Source of the DNA: Aurantiacibacter sp. MUD11
GTDB lineage: Bacteria > Pseudomonadota > Alphaproteobacteria > Sphingomonadales > Sphingomonadaceae
Direction of reading: 5' to 3'
NCBI RefSeq assembly: GCF_026967575.1
Contig: NZ_CP114054.1
Location: 620,001-684,000 of the forward strand
Length of the DNA: 64,000 nucleotides
A model generated the notes under the pieces. It searched no databases, was not told the origin of the DNA, and saw only the letters and a program-made list of their open reading frames with translations. Of this stretch, positions 19,074 through 27,893 are shown in pieces (the first letter of the stretch is position 1; each line of letters opens with the position of its first letter). Position numbers and translations under genes: made by a program.

Positions 19074-19448
19074 TCAGGCCCCTGTCAAGGTAGTCGCATT
19101 CGCAAAGCGGCGCCATACGACTATGAAAAGCAAGGCAAATAGCAGATCCACGGCTCCGCCCAGGGCCATGCTGTCGCTCGCCTGCCCCTGAGACCAGAAC
19201 GCCAATGCGGGGACGCCGAAACTGACCTTTTCGAACACCGTGAGCGGAATGAACGCCGTATATTTCACCGGATCGCGGGCGATCACCACGAACACACCCT
19301 GGAACACCAGCGCGATCCCGGCGAAGGCGAAGTAGAGCAGCCGATGCGGGTCCGGCGCCTCGACGAAATAGAGCTGTGGCACGGCAAGGAAGCCGTAAAT
19401 CGCAGCCACCAGGTAAGCGCGGCGAGCGAAGGTGGCGGCGGGTGTCAC
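19074..19448 (-). CDS. Small membrane protein, unknown
   Basis: A 124-residue protein with four predicted hydrophobic helices (about 8-23, 35-55, 67-85, 95-113). Start is GTG at 19446-19448, overlapping the stop of the preceding gene as GTGA, so translation is probably coupled. It lies between the two paralogous membrane proteins of this cluster. No family recognised. Confidence 0.65.
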   Translation of the reverse strand: MTPAATFARRAYLVAAIYGFLAVPQLYFVEAPDPHRLLYFAFAGIALVFQGVFVVIARDPVKYTAFIPLTVFEKVSFGVPALAFWSQGQASDSMALGGAVDLLFALLFIVVWRRFANATTLTGA

Positions 19449-20113
19449 TGGAAGACTTCCACGGTTTCATGGATATCTCCCGACACCAGCAGGAAGGCCG
19501 CGAAGCCCAGGATGATGTTGTAGATCAGCACGGCCGAGCTCAGCACGTTGGCAATAGCTAGCGGGATCAACTGCGGTCGCAGCAACTCGTCAAATCCGGG
19601 ATCCCAGTAGATGTAGAACGTCAGCGCGAGGGCCACGAGCGAGAACAGGTAGGCCACGGCCAGTTTCCAGAAGACCGGCCCCGTCGCCTGCCAACTCGCC
19701 CGCAGCGGTTCCGCCGGATTGCCCCCGCTTTCGCGCGGCGCGAACAGCATGGGATAGGCCAGGATCCAGCGGATCGTGAGGTACATGCCGGGCAGCACCA
19801 GCAGCAGGAAGCCGATGCCGGTGCCCAGCCCCATGACAAAGGACAGCCCGAAATAGGCGCCGAAGCCCGGCCCGATTTCGCCCTCCTCGATGAAGCCGAC
19901 GACCTCAGCCAGCTTCTTCACGAAGAAATACGACAGCACGAACTGGAAGATGGTGAGGAACAGGCCGGCGAAGGTGGAATCGGACAGGTAGTAGTCGACC
20001 CCAAGGCCAACGGCCGTGAGCACTACGAACAGCGGCGCCAGGCTGACCAGGCTGCGCTGTGCCAGCTCGATCATCTTCGCCAGCAGTTCATCGAATTCGA
20101 ACGTCGCCTTCAT
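19445..20113 (-). CDS. Polytopic membrane protein, paralogue of the 18351-19028 product
   Basis: A 222-residue membrane protein starting MKATFEFDELL behind a strong G-rich ribosome binding site. It has five to six hydrophobic segments and the same diagnostic stretch as its paralogue: GTGIGFLLLVLPGMYLTIRW, then P and LRASWQATG. This is an earlier duplication with clear divergence. It starts 19 bp after the dprA stop, on the same strand, with the small membrane protein coupled behind it. Confidence 0.72.
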   Translation of the reverse strand: MKATFEFDELLAKMIELAQRSLVSLAPLFVVLTAVGLGVDYYLSDSTFAGLFLTIFQFVLSYFFVKKLAEVVGFIEEGEIGPGFGAYFGLSFVMGLGTGIGFLLLVLPGMYLTIRWILAYPMLFAPRESGGNPAEPLRASWQATGPVFWKLAVAYLFSLVALALTFYIYWDPGFDELLRPQLIPLAIANVLSSAVLIYNIILGFAAFLLVSGDIHETVEVFQ

Positions 20114-20132
20114 TTCGCCCCCTCCCCCATGC

Positions 20133-21230
20133 TCAGCCGAGCGACACGCGTCCGCCCGCATGCCGTTGCAACCTCCCGGCAATTTCCAGCTCCAGCAACG
20201 CCATCTGCACCGCGCCATGCGTGCCGCCGGTCTGGCGGACCAGTTCATCAACTGCCACCGGCGCGGTGGAGAGCAGGTCGACGACGCTATCTGCCGACAC
20301 TTCAGGCTCCGACTCATTATAAAGCCAGCCCGGCCCTTGCTCCTGCACGCTGGATCGGGGCTGGCCGTCGAAGCCGGATAGCAGTTCGACGATGTCCGCT
20401 GCCGATTGCACCAGCACCGCGCCTTCTCGGATCAGCTGGTTGCACCCTTGCGAGCGCGAGTCCGCCGGATGCCCAGGCACCGCCATCACTTCGCGCCCAG
20501 CCTCGCCTGCCAGCCTGGCGGTGATCAGCGAGCCGGACTTGGGCGCGGCCTCCACCACCACCGTGCCCATCGCCAGGCCGGCGATGATGCGGTTGCGTTT
20601 GGGGAACTGCTGGCCGCGCGGCTCGGTGCCAGGCGCTTCCTCGGCAATCAGCAGCGCCTCGCTGGCGATCTGCTCCTGCAGCTTGGCGTGCTGCGGTGGG
20701 TAGGCGATGTCGATGCCGCTGGCGATCACCCCGATGGTCGCGGGCATGGCCCCCTCGTGACAGGCCCCGTCGATGCCCTTGGCGAGCCCGGAGACCACCA
20801 CGAAGCCCTCCTCCGACAGTTCGCGGGCAAAGTCGCGCGCCAGCTTGACCGCAGCCGCAGAAGCGTTGCGCGCGCCAACCATGGCCACACAAGGCTTGGC
20901 GGCCAGCGCAATGTCGCCACGCATGGTGACGATCGGCGGCGCGCCTTCCATGGCGGCAAGCAGTGCCGGATAGTCAGGCTGGTCGTGGAACAGGTAGCGC
21001 GCGCGGGCCTTGCGGGTTGCCTCGACCTCGCGTTCGATCTTCTCGCGCGGAGCGGGCTTGTAGTTGCGCTTGGCACCGCGGGCGGCAAGGTCAGGCAGGG
21101 CTGCCACCGCCTCCACCGCGGAACCGAAACGGTGCAGCAGCTGGGCATAACTGACGGGGCCGATATTGGCGGAACGCAGCAACCGGATGCGGGCGAAAGC
21201 CTCGTCCTGGGTCAGCGCGACCGCTGTCAC
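20133..21230 (-). CDS. dprA: DNA-processing protein DprA
   Basis: A 365-residue DprA/Smf protein, which loads RecA on incoming single-stranded DNA during natural transformation. The Rossmann-type core is clear: MVGARNASAAAVKLARDFA, FVVVSGLAKGIDGACHEGAM, GVIASGIDIAYPPQH and RNRIIAGLAMGTVVVEA. A C-terminal winged-helix DML1-like domain (PVAVDELVRQTGGTHGAVQMALLELE) closes the protein. Start is GTG at 21228-21230, overlapping the plsY stop as GTGA. The longer frame that runs back through plsY is not coding. Confidence 0.92.
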   Translation of the reverse strand: MTAVALTQDEAFARIRLLRSANIGPVSYAQLLHRFGSAVEAVAALPDLAARGAKRNYKPAPREKIEREVEATRKARARYLFHDQPDYPALLAAMEGAPPIVTMRGDIALAAKPCVAMVGARNASAAAVKLARDFARELSEEGFVVVSGLAKGIDGACHEGAMPATIGVIASGIDIAYPPQHAKLQEQIASEALLIAEEAPGTEPRGQQFPKRNRIIAGLAMGTVVVEAAPKSGSLITARLAGEAGREVMAVPGHPADSRSQGCNQLIREGAVLVQSAADIVELLSGFDGQPRSSVQEQGPGWLYNESEPEVSADSVVDLLSTAPVAVDELVRQTGGTHGAVQMALLELEIAGRLQRHAGGRVSLG

Positions 21231-21838
21231 TTCTTGCCGCCGACCCTCGGCTCCTCGCCGCGCAGTAGCCTGCCGATATTGGCGCGGTGGAGCCAGATGA
21301 TCAGCACGGCAATCACCACCAGCACCGGAACGAATGCCGAATAGCCCAGCGCAATCGCCGCGATGGCAGCGGCGACAACCGCGCTCATTCCGGCGACCGA
21401 GCTGATGCGGGTGAGGCCCAGCATGGCAAGCCACACCAGCGCGTAGGCCAGGCCTACGGGCCACGCGAGGCCGAACGAGACCCCGGCGTTGGTCGCCACG
21501 CCCTTGCCGCCCTTGAACTTCAGCCAGATCGGGAAACAGTGCCCCAGCACCGCGCCCAATGCCGCGAGCGGCACCGGACCATAGGCGGCTTCGGGCATGG
21601 CCGCCTCCTGCGCGAAGATCGTCTTGGCCAGCAGCACCGGCGCCAGCCCCTTGGCGAGGTCCAGCAGCAGCGTCCCCGCTGCCAGCCACTTACTGCCGGT
21701 CCGCAGCACGTTGGTCGCGCCGATATTGCCGCTGCCGATGGTGCGAATATCGCCCTTGCCTGCGGCCATCGCCAGCAACAGCCCGAACGGGATCGAGCCG
21801 GAGAGATAACCCATAAGGAATCCGAGAAACTGGTCCAT
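21227..21838 (-). CDS. plsY: Glycerol-3-phosphate acyltransferase PlsY
   Basis: A 203-residue inner-membrane enzyme that transfers the acyl group of acyl-phosphate to glycerol 3-phosphate, the first step of phospholipid synthesis. The three cytoplasmic motifs are visible: SGSIPFGLLLA, GSGNIGATNVLRTG (near 36) and GHCFPIWLKFKGGKGVAT (near 100). About five to six transmembrane helices. Start taken at the ATG 21836-21838; an in-frame TTG two codons upstream is less likely. Coupled to dprA by a 4-bp overlap. Confidence 0.94.
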   Translation of the reverse strand: MDQFLGFLMGYLSGSIPFGLLLAMAAGKGDIRTIGSGNIGATNVLRTGSKWLAAGTLLLDLAKGLAPVLLAKTIFAQEAAMPEAAYGPVPLAALGAVLGHCFPIWLKFKGGKGVATNAGVSFGLAWPVGLAYALVWLAMLGLTRISSVAGMSAVVAAAIAAIALGYSAFVPVLVVIAVLIIWLHRANIGRLLRGEEPRVGGKK

Positions 21839-21921
21839 GGGCAAAGTCTTAACCGCTCGCCCGATGCTTGTCGAAGCCCAAACTTGTCGAAACCCGCCGA
21901 ACGCAGTACCCGCTGCCCCAG

Positions 21922-22716
21922 ATGCAAGCCGAAGCCACCTCTCCCATCCTGCTGTTCGATTCCGGGTTTGGCGGATTAACCGTGCTTTCGGCCCTGCGCG
22001 AACGCCTGCCCGATGCGCCCGTCATCTACGTCGCCGACACCGCCGGCCTGCCCTATGGCGAGAAGACCGAGGCGGAGATTGCCGCGCGGGTCGCCGGCCT
22101 GCTCGGCCGCCTTGCCGAACGCTATCACCCGCGCCTGATCTGCATCGCCTGCAACACCGCCAGCACGATTGCGCTGGGCATGGTGCGCGACGTGCTGGAA
22201 ATTCCGATTGTCGGCACCGTGCCGGCGATCAAGCCCGCCGCCGCGCTGACGCAGACCGGCACCATCGGCCTGCTCGGCACCGCCGCCACCATTCGCCAGG
22301 CCTATGTCGACAAGCTGGAGGCCGAATTCGCGAAGAAGAAGCGCCTGCTGCGCCATGCCGCTCCGGACCTTGTCGCCGCGGCGGAGGACAAGCTGCGCGG
22401 CAAGCCCGTCAGCGTCGATCGCGTGGCCGATGCGGTGCGCGGCATGGTGCTGCAGGCCGGCGGCGACACCATCGACACGGTGGTGCTCGCCTGCACGCAC
22501 TTCCCCCTGCTGGAAGACGAATTGCGCGCAGCATTGGGCGAGGACATCCGGTTCATCCACGGCGCCGAGGGCATTGCCCGCCGGATCGAGCACCTGACGC
22601 AAGGGCAGGAATTCCGGCGCGACAAGCCCGACCTCGCCTTGCTCACCGGACCGGTCGAACCGAACCTGCTCCCCGCCCTCGAACCTTACGGTTTGTTGCG
22701 CATGGAGAAGCTTTAG
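21922..22716 (+). CDS. murI: Glutamate racemase
   Basis: A 264-residue racemase supplying D-glutamate for peptidoglycan. N-terminal ILLFDSGFGGLTVL, the first catalytic cysteine in CIACNTAS near residue 73 and the second in LACTHFPLL near 190 are all present, as is PYGEK. I chose the ATG at 21922 because the conserved fold begins directly after it; a TTG 54 bp upstream would add 18 poorly conserved residues. Divergent from plsY. Confidence 0.94.
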   Translation: MQAEATSPILLFDSGFGGLTVLSALRERLPDAPVIYVADTAGLPYGEKTEAEIAARVAGLLGRLAERYHPRLICIACNTASTIALGMVRDVLEIPIVGTVPAIKPAAALTQTGTIGLLGTAATIRQAYVDKLEAEFAKKKRLLRHAAPDLVAAAEDKLRGKPVSVDRVADAVRGMVLQAGGDTIDTVVLACTHFPLLEDELRAALGEDIRFIHGAEGIARRIEHLTQGQEFRRDKPDLALLTGPVEPNLLPALEPYGLLRMEKL

Positions 22717-22733
22717 TTGCGAATCCCTCGCAA
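22717..22733 (+). terminator. Short hairpin after murI
   Basis: TTGCGA and TCGCAA form a perfect 6-bp stem with a 5-nt loop immediately after the murI stop. There is no proper T-tract, so termination would be weak or Rho-assisted. Confidence 0.3.
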
Positions 22734-22800
22734 ACTTCGTGCTTCAATACCCCGTCCCGATTGACTAAGTCCCCGTGGAATCGAGCCGCGACGGGGGTCA

Positions 22801-24045
22801 ATGCGGCGTAGTTTGGACGAGCGCGTGAATTACGACCAGATCTTCGACCAGGCCATCGACCGGTTGCACTCGGAAGGGCGCTATCGCGTCTTCATCGATA
22901 TCCTGCGCAACAAGGGCGCATTCCCCAATGCGCGTTGCTTTGCCGGGCACAACGGGCCGAAGCCGATCACCGTGTGGTGCTCGAACGACTACCTCGCCAT
23001 GGGCCAGCATCCCAAGGTGATCGAGGCCATGGAAGAGGCGCTGCACGATGTCGGCGCCGGTTCGGGCGGCACGCGCAACATCGGCGGCAACACGCACTAC
23101 CACATCGAACTGGAGCAGGAACTGGCAGAACTGCACGGCAAGGAAGCCGCGCTGCTGTTCACCAGCGGATATGTCTCCAACGACGCGACGCTGTCCACGC
23201 TGGCCAAGTTGCTGCCGGGCTGCATCATCTTCTCGGACGAGCTGAACCACGCCAGCATGATCGCCGGCATTCGCAACTCGGGCTGCGAGAAGCGCGTCTT
23301 CCGCCACAACGACCTCGAGCACCTTGAGGAACTGCTGGCTGCCGAAGACGCCGACACGCCAAAGGTCATCGCCTTCGAAAGCGTCTATTCGATGGATGGC
23401 GACGTCGCCCCGATCCACGCGATCTGCGACCTGGCGGAGAAGTACAACGCCCTCACCTACATCGACGAGGTCCACGCCGTGGGCATGTACGGCGATCATG
23501 GCGGCGGCATTTCCGAACGCGACGAGGCCGCACACCGTATCGACCTGATCGAAGGCACTCTGGGCAAGGCTTTCGGCGTGATGGGCGGCTATGTCGCCTC
23601 CAGCAAGAAGGTGATCGACTGCATCCGCAGCTATGCCCCTGGCTTCATCTTCACCACCTCGCTCAGCCCCGTGCTGGTGGCGGGCGTGCTGGCATCGGTG
23701 AAGCACTTGAAGGAAAGCAGCGTGGAACGCGACGCGCAGCAGGCCAATGCCGCCATGCTGAAGCAGAAGCTGCGGGACCGAGGCCTGCCGGTGATGGATT
23801 CCACCACACACATCGTCCCGCTGATGGTGGGCGATCCGGTTCGCGCCAAGAAGATCAGCGACATCCTGCTCGCCGAATACGGCGTTTACGTGCAGCCGAT
23901 CAATTTCCCCACCGTGCCGCGCGGGACGGAACGCCTGCGGTTCACCCCCGGCCCCGCCCATACCGAAGTGATGATGGACGAGCTGGCAGAGGCACTGGTG
24001 GAAATCTGGGACCGACTGGAACTGGATCTGCAGAAAGCCGCCTGA
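22801..24045 (+). CDS. hemA: 5-aminolevulinate synthase
   Basis: A PLP enzyme condensing glycine and succinyl-CoA to 5-aminolevulinate, the alphaproteobacterial (C4) entry to tetrapyrroles. Features: [27 protein letters not shown], the PLP aspartate in [12 protein letters not shown] and the PLP lysine in [13 protein letters not shown]; length about 406-414 is normal. The ATG at 22801 is used here, but a GTG at 22825 would give [15 protein letters not shown], which matches the usual family N-terminus and may be the true start. A weak hairpin (CTGCC/GGCAG) follows the stop. Confidence 0.95.
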   Translation: MRRSLDERVNYDQIFDQAIDRLHSEGRYRVFIDILRNKGAFPNARCFAGHNGPKPITVWCSNDYLAMGQHPKVIEAMEEALHDVGAGSGGTRNIGGNTHYHIELEQELAELHGKEAALLFTSGYVSNDATLSTLAKLLPGCIIFSDELNHASMIAGIRNSGCEKRVFRHNDLEHLEELLAAEDADTPKVIAFESVYSMDGDVAPIHAICDLAEKYNALTYIDEVHAVGMYGDHGGGISERDEAAHRIDLIEGTLGKAFGVMGGYVASSKKVIDCIRSYAPGFIFTTSLSPVLVAGVLASVKHLKESSVERDAQQANAAMLKQKLRDRGLPVMDSTTHIVPLMVGDPVRAKKISDILLAEYGVYVQPINFPTVPRGTERLRFTPGPAHTEVMMDELAEALVEIWDRLELDLQKAA

Positions 24046-24046
24046 A

Positions 24047-24070
24047 CTGCCCTTTCGGCAGCTTCGTTAG
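24047..24070 (+). terminator. Weak hairpin after hemA
   Basis: CTGCC (24047-24051) and GGCAG (24057-24061) form a 5-bp stem with loop CTTTC, followed by CTTCGTT. The U-run is poor; this is a candidate only. Confidence 0.3.
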
Positions 24071-24147
24071 CTGCAAATAAACCATTATGAGCGATAGCCA
24101 GCGCCAGTGGCCGGAAATGTCCGGCACCGGACGCATGGTTGGAGCGA

Positions 24148-26310
24148 ATGGCGGTTAGAGGCCTCTTTAAGATTTCCAGTGGCGCAGCAGGTGATGACAG
24201 TCGGCTGCGGATGGAAGTGCTCGACGATTTCGAGAAAGCCGGCATCGGCTGGATCTGGGCCAGCGACAGCGAAGGTCGCCTCTCCTACCTCTCGGAAAAG
24301 GCGATCGAAAGCCTTGGCGCGGATGCGGAACGCCTGATCGGTCGTCCGCTGGTCGAGTTGTTCGATATTGACCGCGACAACCCGGACGAAAAGTCCGATC
24401 GTCCGCTGAACTTTCTGCTCTCCTCCCGCACCAAGCTCAACGACCTCGTGGTGAAACTTGCCAATGCGAAGGGCGAGTCGGTGTGGTGGTCGCTGACCGG
24501 GCATCCCAAGGTCGACGAACAAGGCAACAACATCGGCTATCGCGGCAGCGTGAAGAACGTGACCGTGGAATTCCAGCGCAAGCTGGAGGATTCGCGGCTG
24601 GCCGAATTCGATTCCCTGACGGGCCTCGCCAACCGTCACCGGATGAACCGCAAGCTCGACGGCACCCTCGCCGCCTACAAGAGCGCCAAGCGCGCCTGCG
24701 CGCTGATGCTGCTCGACCTCGACAAGTTCAAATACGTCAACGACACCATGGGCCACCCCGCCGGCGACGACCTGCTGAAACAGGTTGCGGAGCGCCTGCG
24801 GGCGGTCATTGGCGACAAGGGCGAGATCGGTCGCCTCGGCGGCGACGAATTCCAGATCATCCTGCCCGACCTCGACGACCGCGGGGCGCTGGGCGACCTC
24901 GCCGACAAGATCATCCAGATGCTGTCCTCGCCTTACCAGGTGGAAGGCAAGCGTGCGATCATCGGCGCGTCGGTCGGCATCTCCATTGCGCCTTACGACG
25001 GCCTGGAGCGCGACGAACTGGTGCGCAGCGCCGACCTTGCGCTCTACGCAGCCAAGAACGGCGGACGCGGCATGTACCGCTTCTATTCGGCCGAGTTGAA
25101 GGACGTGGAGCAGGAACGCCAGATCATGCTGGATGACCTGCGCGAGGCCTTGCAGGGCGACCAGCTGCAGCTGCACTATCAGCCCGTGGTCCGCACCAGC
25201 GATCACATGGTGGTGGGCTTCGAGGCGCTAATGCGATGGGAGCATCCCGACAAGGGCAATATCCCGCCGATGCACTTCATCCCGGTTGCCGAGGATAGCG
25301 ACCTCATCAATATGCTGGGCGAATGGGCCATCCGGCGGGCTTGCGAGGACGCGCTGCAATGGCCGGACAATGTCCGCGTCGCAGTCAACGTTTCGGCCAA
25401 GCAGTTCGCCAACAAGGGCTTCGCCGCCATCGTCACCAATGTGCTGGCGGATACGCAGATCGATCCCGACAGGCTGGAGCTGGAGCTGACCGAAACGGTC
25501 TTCATGGGCGACAGCGAAGCGACCGATGCCACCTTCAGCGCGCTGAAGAAGCTGGGCGTGCGGCTGGCGCTGGACGATTTCGGCACCGGCTATTCCTCGC
25601 TCAGCTACCTGCGTTCCGCTCCCTTCGACAAGCTGAAGGTGGACAAGAGCTTCGTCGACAGCTGCACGCAGAAGGACCAGAACAGCGCCAAGATCATCTC
25701 GGCGATCATCGGTCTCTCCAACGCGCTGGGAATGGACGTGACGGTGGAGGGCGTGGAAGCCTTCGACCAGTTCAACCTCGTGTGCGAGAAGGGCGCCAAG
25801 TACATCCAGGGCTGGATCTACTCCAAGGCCCGTCCGCAGGGTGAGATCCTCGAGGAGATCGCCAGCGGCGGCTACAAGATCCAGCCGAACGGCCCGGATA
25901 CCTATCGCCCCGAACGCCGCAGCGTGTTCCGCCGGATCGGCATCATCCACGAAGATCACCGCTACGACGCCGTGATGCGCGACCTGTCGAAGACCGGTTC
26001 GCGGATCGAGGGACTGGTCGGCGTGCCTGAAGGTACCGGGCTGGTGCTTGACCTGGGCGGCGGACAACTGGTGGTCTGCCAAGTGAAGCGCTCCGAAGAC
26101 GCCACCATCGGTGTCGAATTCGAAACGCCGCTGATCAGCGACGGCGCCGGCGGCCTGTGCACGCGTCACCGCGTCTCGCCATACGCGCTGGCTGCAGCGG
26201 GCATGCCCCTCGCCTCCTTGCCGCCCGGCAATTACCCGTCGGCGATGATGGGCGATGGTCCCAAGAGCCAGCCGCAATTCATGCAGGTGACCGTCCAGCG
26301 CAATCCCTAG
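24148..26310 (+). CDS. Cyclic-di-GMP cyclase/phosphodiesterase with PAS, GGDEF, EAL and PilZ domains
   Basis: A 720-residue multidomain signalling protein without transmembrane segments. A PAS-like sensor occupies about residues 25-140 (WIWASDSEGRLSYLSEKA). The cyclase domain has an intact GGDEF at 231-235, but no RxxD inhibitory site upstream (the region reads GDKGEIG). The EAL domain has EAL at 359-361, NVS, ELTE, DDFGTG (476-481), VDKSF and VEGVE (533-537), so both activities look intact. A C-terminal PilZ domain carries RRSVFRR (590-596) and DLSKTG (612-617), the c-di-GMP binding pair. The ATG at 24148 has GGAG in front of it. One protein can thus make, break and sense the messenger. Confidence 0.92.
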   Translation: MAVRGLFKISSGAAGDDSRLRMEVLDDFEKAGIGWIWASDSEGRLSYLSEKAIESLGADAERLIGRPLVELFDIDRDNPDEKSDRPLNFLLSSRTKLNDLVVKLANAKGESVWWSLTGHPKVDEQGNNIGYRGSVKNVTVEFQRKLEDSRLAEFDSLTGLANRHRMNRKLDGTLAAYKSAKRACALMLLDLDKFKYVNDTMGHPAGDDLLKQVAERLRAVIGDKGEIGRLGGDEFQIILPDLDDRGALGDLADKIIQMLSSPYQVEGKRAIIGASVGISIAPYDGLERDELVRSADLALYAAKNGGRGMYRFYSAELKDVEQERQIMLDDLREALQGDQLQLHYQPVVRTSDHMVVGFEALMRWEHPDKGNIPPMHFIPVAEDSDLINMLGEWAIRRACEDALQWPDNVRVAVNVSAKQFANKGFAAIVTNVLADTQIDPDRLELELTETVFMGDSEATDATFSALKKLGVRLALDDFGTGYSSLSYLRSAPFDKLKVDKSFVDSCTQKDQNSAKIISAIIGLSNALGMDVTVEGVEAFDQFNLVCEKGAKYIQGWIYSKARPQGEILEEIASGGYKIQPNGPDTYRPERRSVFRRIGIIHEDHRYDAVMRDLSKTGSRIEGLVGVPEGTGLVLDLGGGQLVVCQVKRSEDATIGVEFETPLISDGAGGLCTRHRVSPYALAAAGMPLASLPPGNYPSAMMGDGPKSQPQFMQVTVQRNP

Positions 26311-26315
26311 GCCGA

Positions 26316-26329
26316 TTGACCTTGGTCAA
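26316..26329 (+). promoter_or_regulatory. FNR/FixK-type box at class II spacing
   Basis: TTGACCTTGGTCAA is a perfect two-fold site (TTGAC-N4-GTCAA), the consensus pattern of FNR/FixK/DNR-family regulators. A possible -10 (TTTATG, 26352-26357) puts the predicted start of transcription near 26362-26364, so the box centre lies about 40 bp upstream, the normal place for class II activation. It lies 68 bp in front of the CxxCH lipoprotein gene. Confidence 0.6.
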
Positions 26330-26397
26330 AGCGGATTGCGCGCTCCTTTGCTTTATGCCGTAATACTCAAACGGGTAGGTAGAAGGGGAGACGGACT

Positions 26398-26940
26398 ATG
26401 CGAACACAGACCATCCTGGTGATGAGCGCCATGTGCTTGGGGCTTGCGTCATGCAACCAGGCGGAAGCTCCGGTAGAGCCGGCCGATGCCGCAAGTGGCG
26501 CATCATTGACCGCACTGCCGGTCAGCACCAATGCAGTCATGGTTGGTCTCGTCGACAATTCCGCCGATTACCTCTGGGCAATCGGCAATGGTGACATGCC
26601 GCAGGACGAGAAGGATTGGGACCTTGTTCGCAGCGCCACCTACGACATGATCCTGGGCGGCCAGGTGATGAAGGTTCCCGGCACCGGCGAGTTCGACCAG
26701 CAATGGACCGCCGAAGCGAACTGGCAGGAAATGTCAGACCAGTTGACCGAGATCGGCCAGGACGCCCTGCCGCTGGCAGAGGCCCAGTCGACCGACGAGG
26801 AAGCCTGGCGCGCGATCGGCGATCGCCTGGTCCAGAACTGCCTCGCCTGTCATGAAGCCTTCAAGCCGGAGATCCCGTCCGAAGGCATCCTGCACCGTTC
26901 CACCGAGCGGGAATCGCGCGGCATCAGTATTTTTGAATAG
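26398..26940 (+). CDS. Cytochrome-c-like lipoprotein with C-terminal CxxCH
   Basis: A 180-residue exported protein. The lipobox LASC places the lipidated cysteine at residue 19. The body is helical and a single haem-c motif CLACH lies at residues 148-152, close to the C-terminus, the arrangement of cytochrome c' and cytochrome c556-type four-helix bundles. It is probably anchored in the periplasm as an electron carrier or gas-binding haem protein (inference). An FNR/FixK-like site at promoter spacing suggests oxygen-responsive expression. Ribosome binding site GGGGAGA precedes the ATG. Confidence 0.75.
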   Translation: MRTQTILVMSAMCLGLASCNQAEAPVEPADAASGASLTALPVSTNAVMVGLVDNSADYLWAIGNGDMPQDEKDWDLVRSATYDMILGGQVMKVPGTGEFDQQWTAEANWQEMSDQLTEIGQDALPLAEAQSTDEEAWRAIGDRLVQNCLACHEAFKPEIPSEGILHRSTERESRGISIFE

Positions 26941-26961
26941 GCTGCCACTTGGCGGCACAGG

Positions 26962-26989
26962 CGACGGGCGTCAGGAACAGCGCCCGTCG
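26962..26989. terminator. 9-bp inverted repeat between convergent genes
   Basis: CGACGGGCG and CGCCCGTCG form a perfect 9-bp stem with a 10-nt loop that contains the stop codon of the minus-strand gene. It sits between two convergent genes. No T-tract on either side, so bidirectional termination is only a possibility. Confidence 0.4.
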
Positions 26990-27834
26990 TCAGCGGCTTC
27001 AAGGTAGGGTCGCGGGTCTATGCTGGCATAACCCGGCGTGTTCCGTACCAGGTGGTCAAGCCAGTACTTGTGCCCTGACCCGACGATGATCAGCACCCTG
27101 TCTCCGGGCTCGGCGATCAGGCCGACCTTGGCGAACATCTTGGCATTGCGCATGAACCAATAGGCGTTGAGTTCCGCACCGGGCTGGTCTTCCGCATCCC
27201 CGAAGGGAAGCATGCCGTAGTACAATCGCGAATGCCCCTCCTCCAGCCATTGGGGATCGTTGTGGTCCAGCAAGTTGGCCGCGATCGAGCATTCCGCATC
27301 GTCAGCGCTCATGCCACCGATCGTGGCTTCCGCCCAACCGAACAGGGCGGTCAGGCGATCCATCATCCCGTGCTGTTCGGCATAGGCCTGCACTTCACCC
27401 ATGGGAAAATAGTCCGGCTCGCCTTCATCCCCCCGCTCATCGAAGCCGTAAACGTCCGCATGGCCAAGTTGCAGCGCCAGGCGATAGCCGAGCTGGTAAT
27501 GCTCGTTGCGATCCTCTGCCACGCGTTGCGCAGGATTTTCGCGGAAACTGGGAATGTGCAGGTCTTCGGTATCGGGTTGCGCTTCCAACAGGATGCGGGT
27601 TGGCCGCCATTCGGCAAGCGCGTCGGATATTGCCTGCAGCTCCTGCTGGCGCTGCGGAACCAGCACATCGTCCACTTCGATATTGATCACGTCGAGGCCG
27701 GGATTGGCGAAATGGTAGACGCCAAGCACCATCACCTCGACAGGCGCATCCTCGCCCGCAGTCTCGTGATGGTCGGCCAACGCCGCGGCCGGCGTAAATG
27801 CCACGCACAACGCGGCAAGCGCAGGAAACCTCAT
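26971..27834 (-). CDS. DUF5694-type exported protein, TraB/Tiki-like
   Basis: A 287-residue protein with a signal peptide (residues 1-20, ending AALADH). The mature part begins VEVMVLGVYHFANPG and has the LLEAQPD and late GSGHKYWLDHLV motifs that place it with the DUF5694 group, distantly related to the TraB/Tiki (EreA/ChaN-like) fold. Enzymatic activity is unproven in this group. I place the start at the ATG 27832-27834: the GGAGGAGG sequence at 27841-27848 directly abuts the ATG at 27840 but is 6 nt from this one. A perfect hairpin covers that ribosome binding site. Confidence 0.75.
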   Translation of the reverse strand: MRFPALAALCVAFTPAAALADHHETAGEDAPVEVMVLGVYHFANPGLDVINIEVDDVLVPQRQQELQAISDALAEWRPTRILLEAQPDTEDLHIPSFRENPAQRVAEDRNEHYQLGYRLALQLGHADVYGFDERGDEGEPDYFPMGEVQAYAEQHGMMDRLTALFGWAEATIGGMSADDAECSIAANLLDHNDPQWLEEGHSRLYYGMLPFGDAEDQPGAELNAYWFMRNAKMFAKVGLIAEPGDRVLIIVGSGHKYWLDHLVRNTPGYASIDPRPYLEAADDGRCS

Positions 27835-27840
27835 GCTCAT

Positions 27841-27880
27841 CCTCCTCCCGTGTATTATCTAACTAATACACGGGAGGAGG
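27841..27880 (-). promoter_or_regulatory. Perfect 17-bp hairpin over the DUF5694 ribosome binding site
   Basis: The arm CCTCCTCCCGTGTATTA (27841-27857 on the plus strand) and its exact complement (27864-27880) flank the 6-nt loop TCTAAC. On the minus strand, the 3' arm of the hairpin holds the GGAGGAGG Shine-Dalgarno of the next gene, while the 5' arm starts 13 nt past the ornithine decarboxylase stop. It could block translation, end the upstream transcript, or act as a DNA operator (inner palindrome GTGTATTA/TAATACAC). Confidence 0.65.
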
Positions 27881-27893
27881 ATTGCAAGTAATC

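Noticed and set aside
20133..21689. A 518-codon frame extending dprA back through plsY
   Set aside because: The extra N-terminus is the wrong frame of plsY; the GTG at 21230 in the GTGA overlap gives the normal DprA N-terminus.
22761..22776. Possible FNR box before hemA
   Set aside because: Only the TTGAC half is present (TTGACTAAGTCC); the other half does not match.
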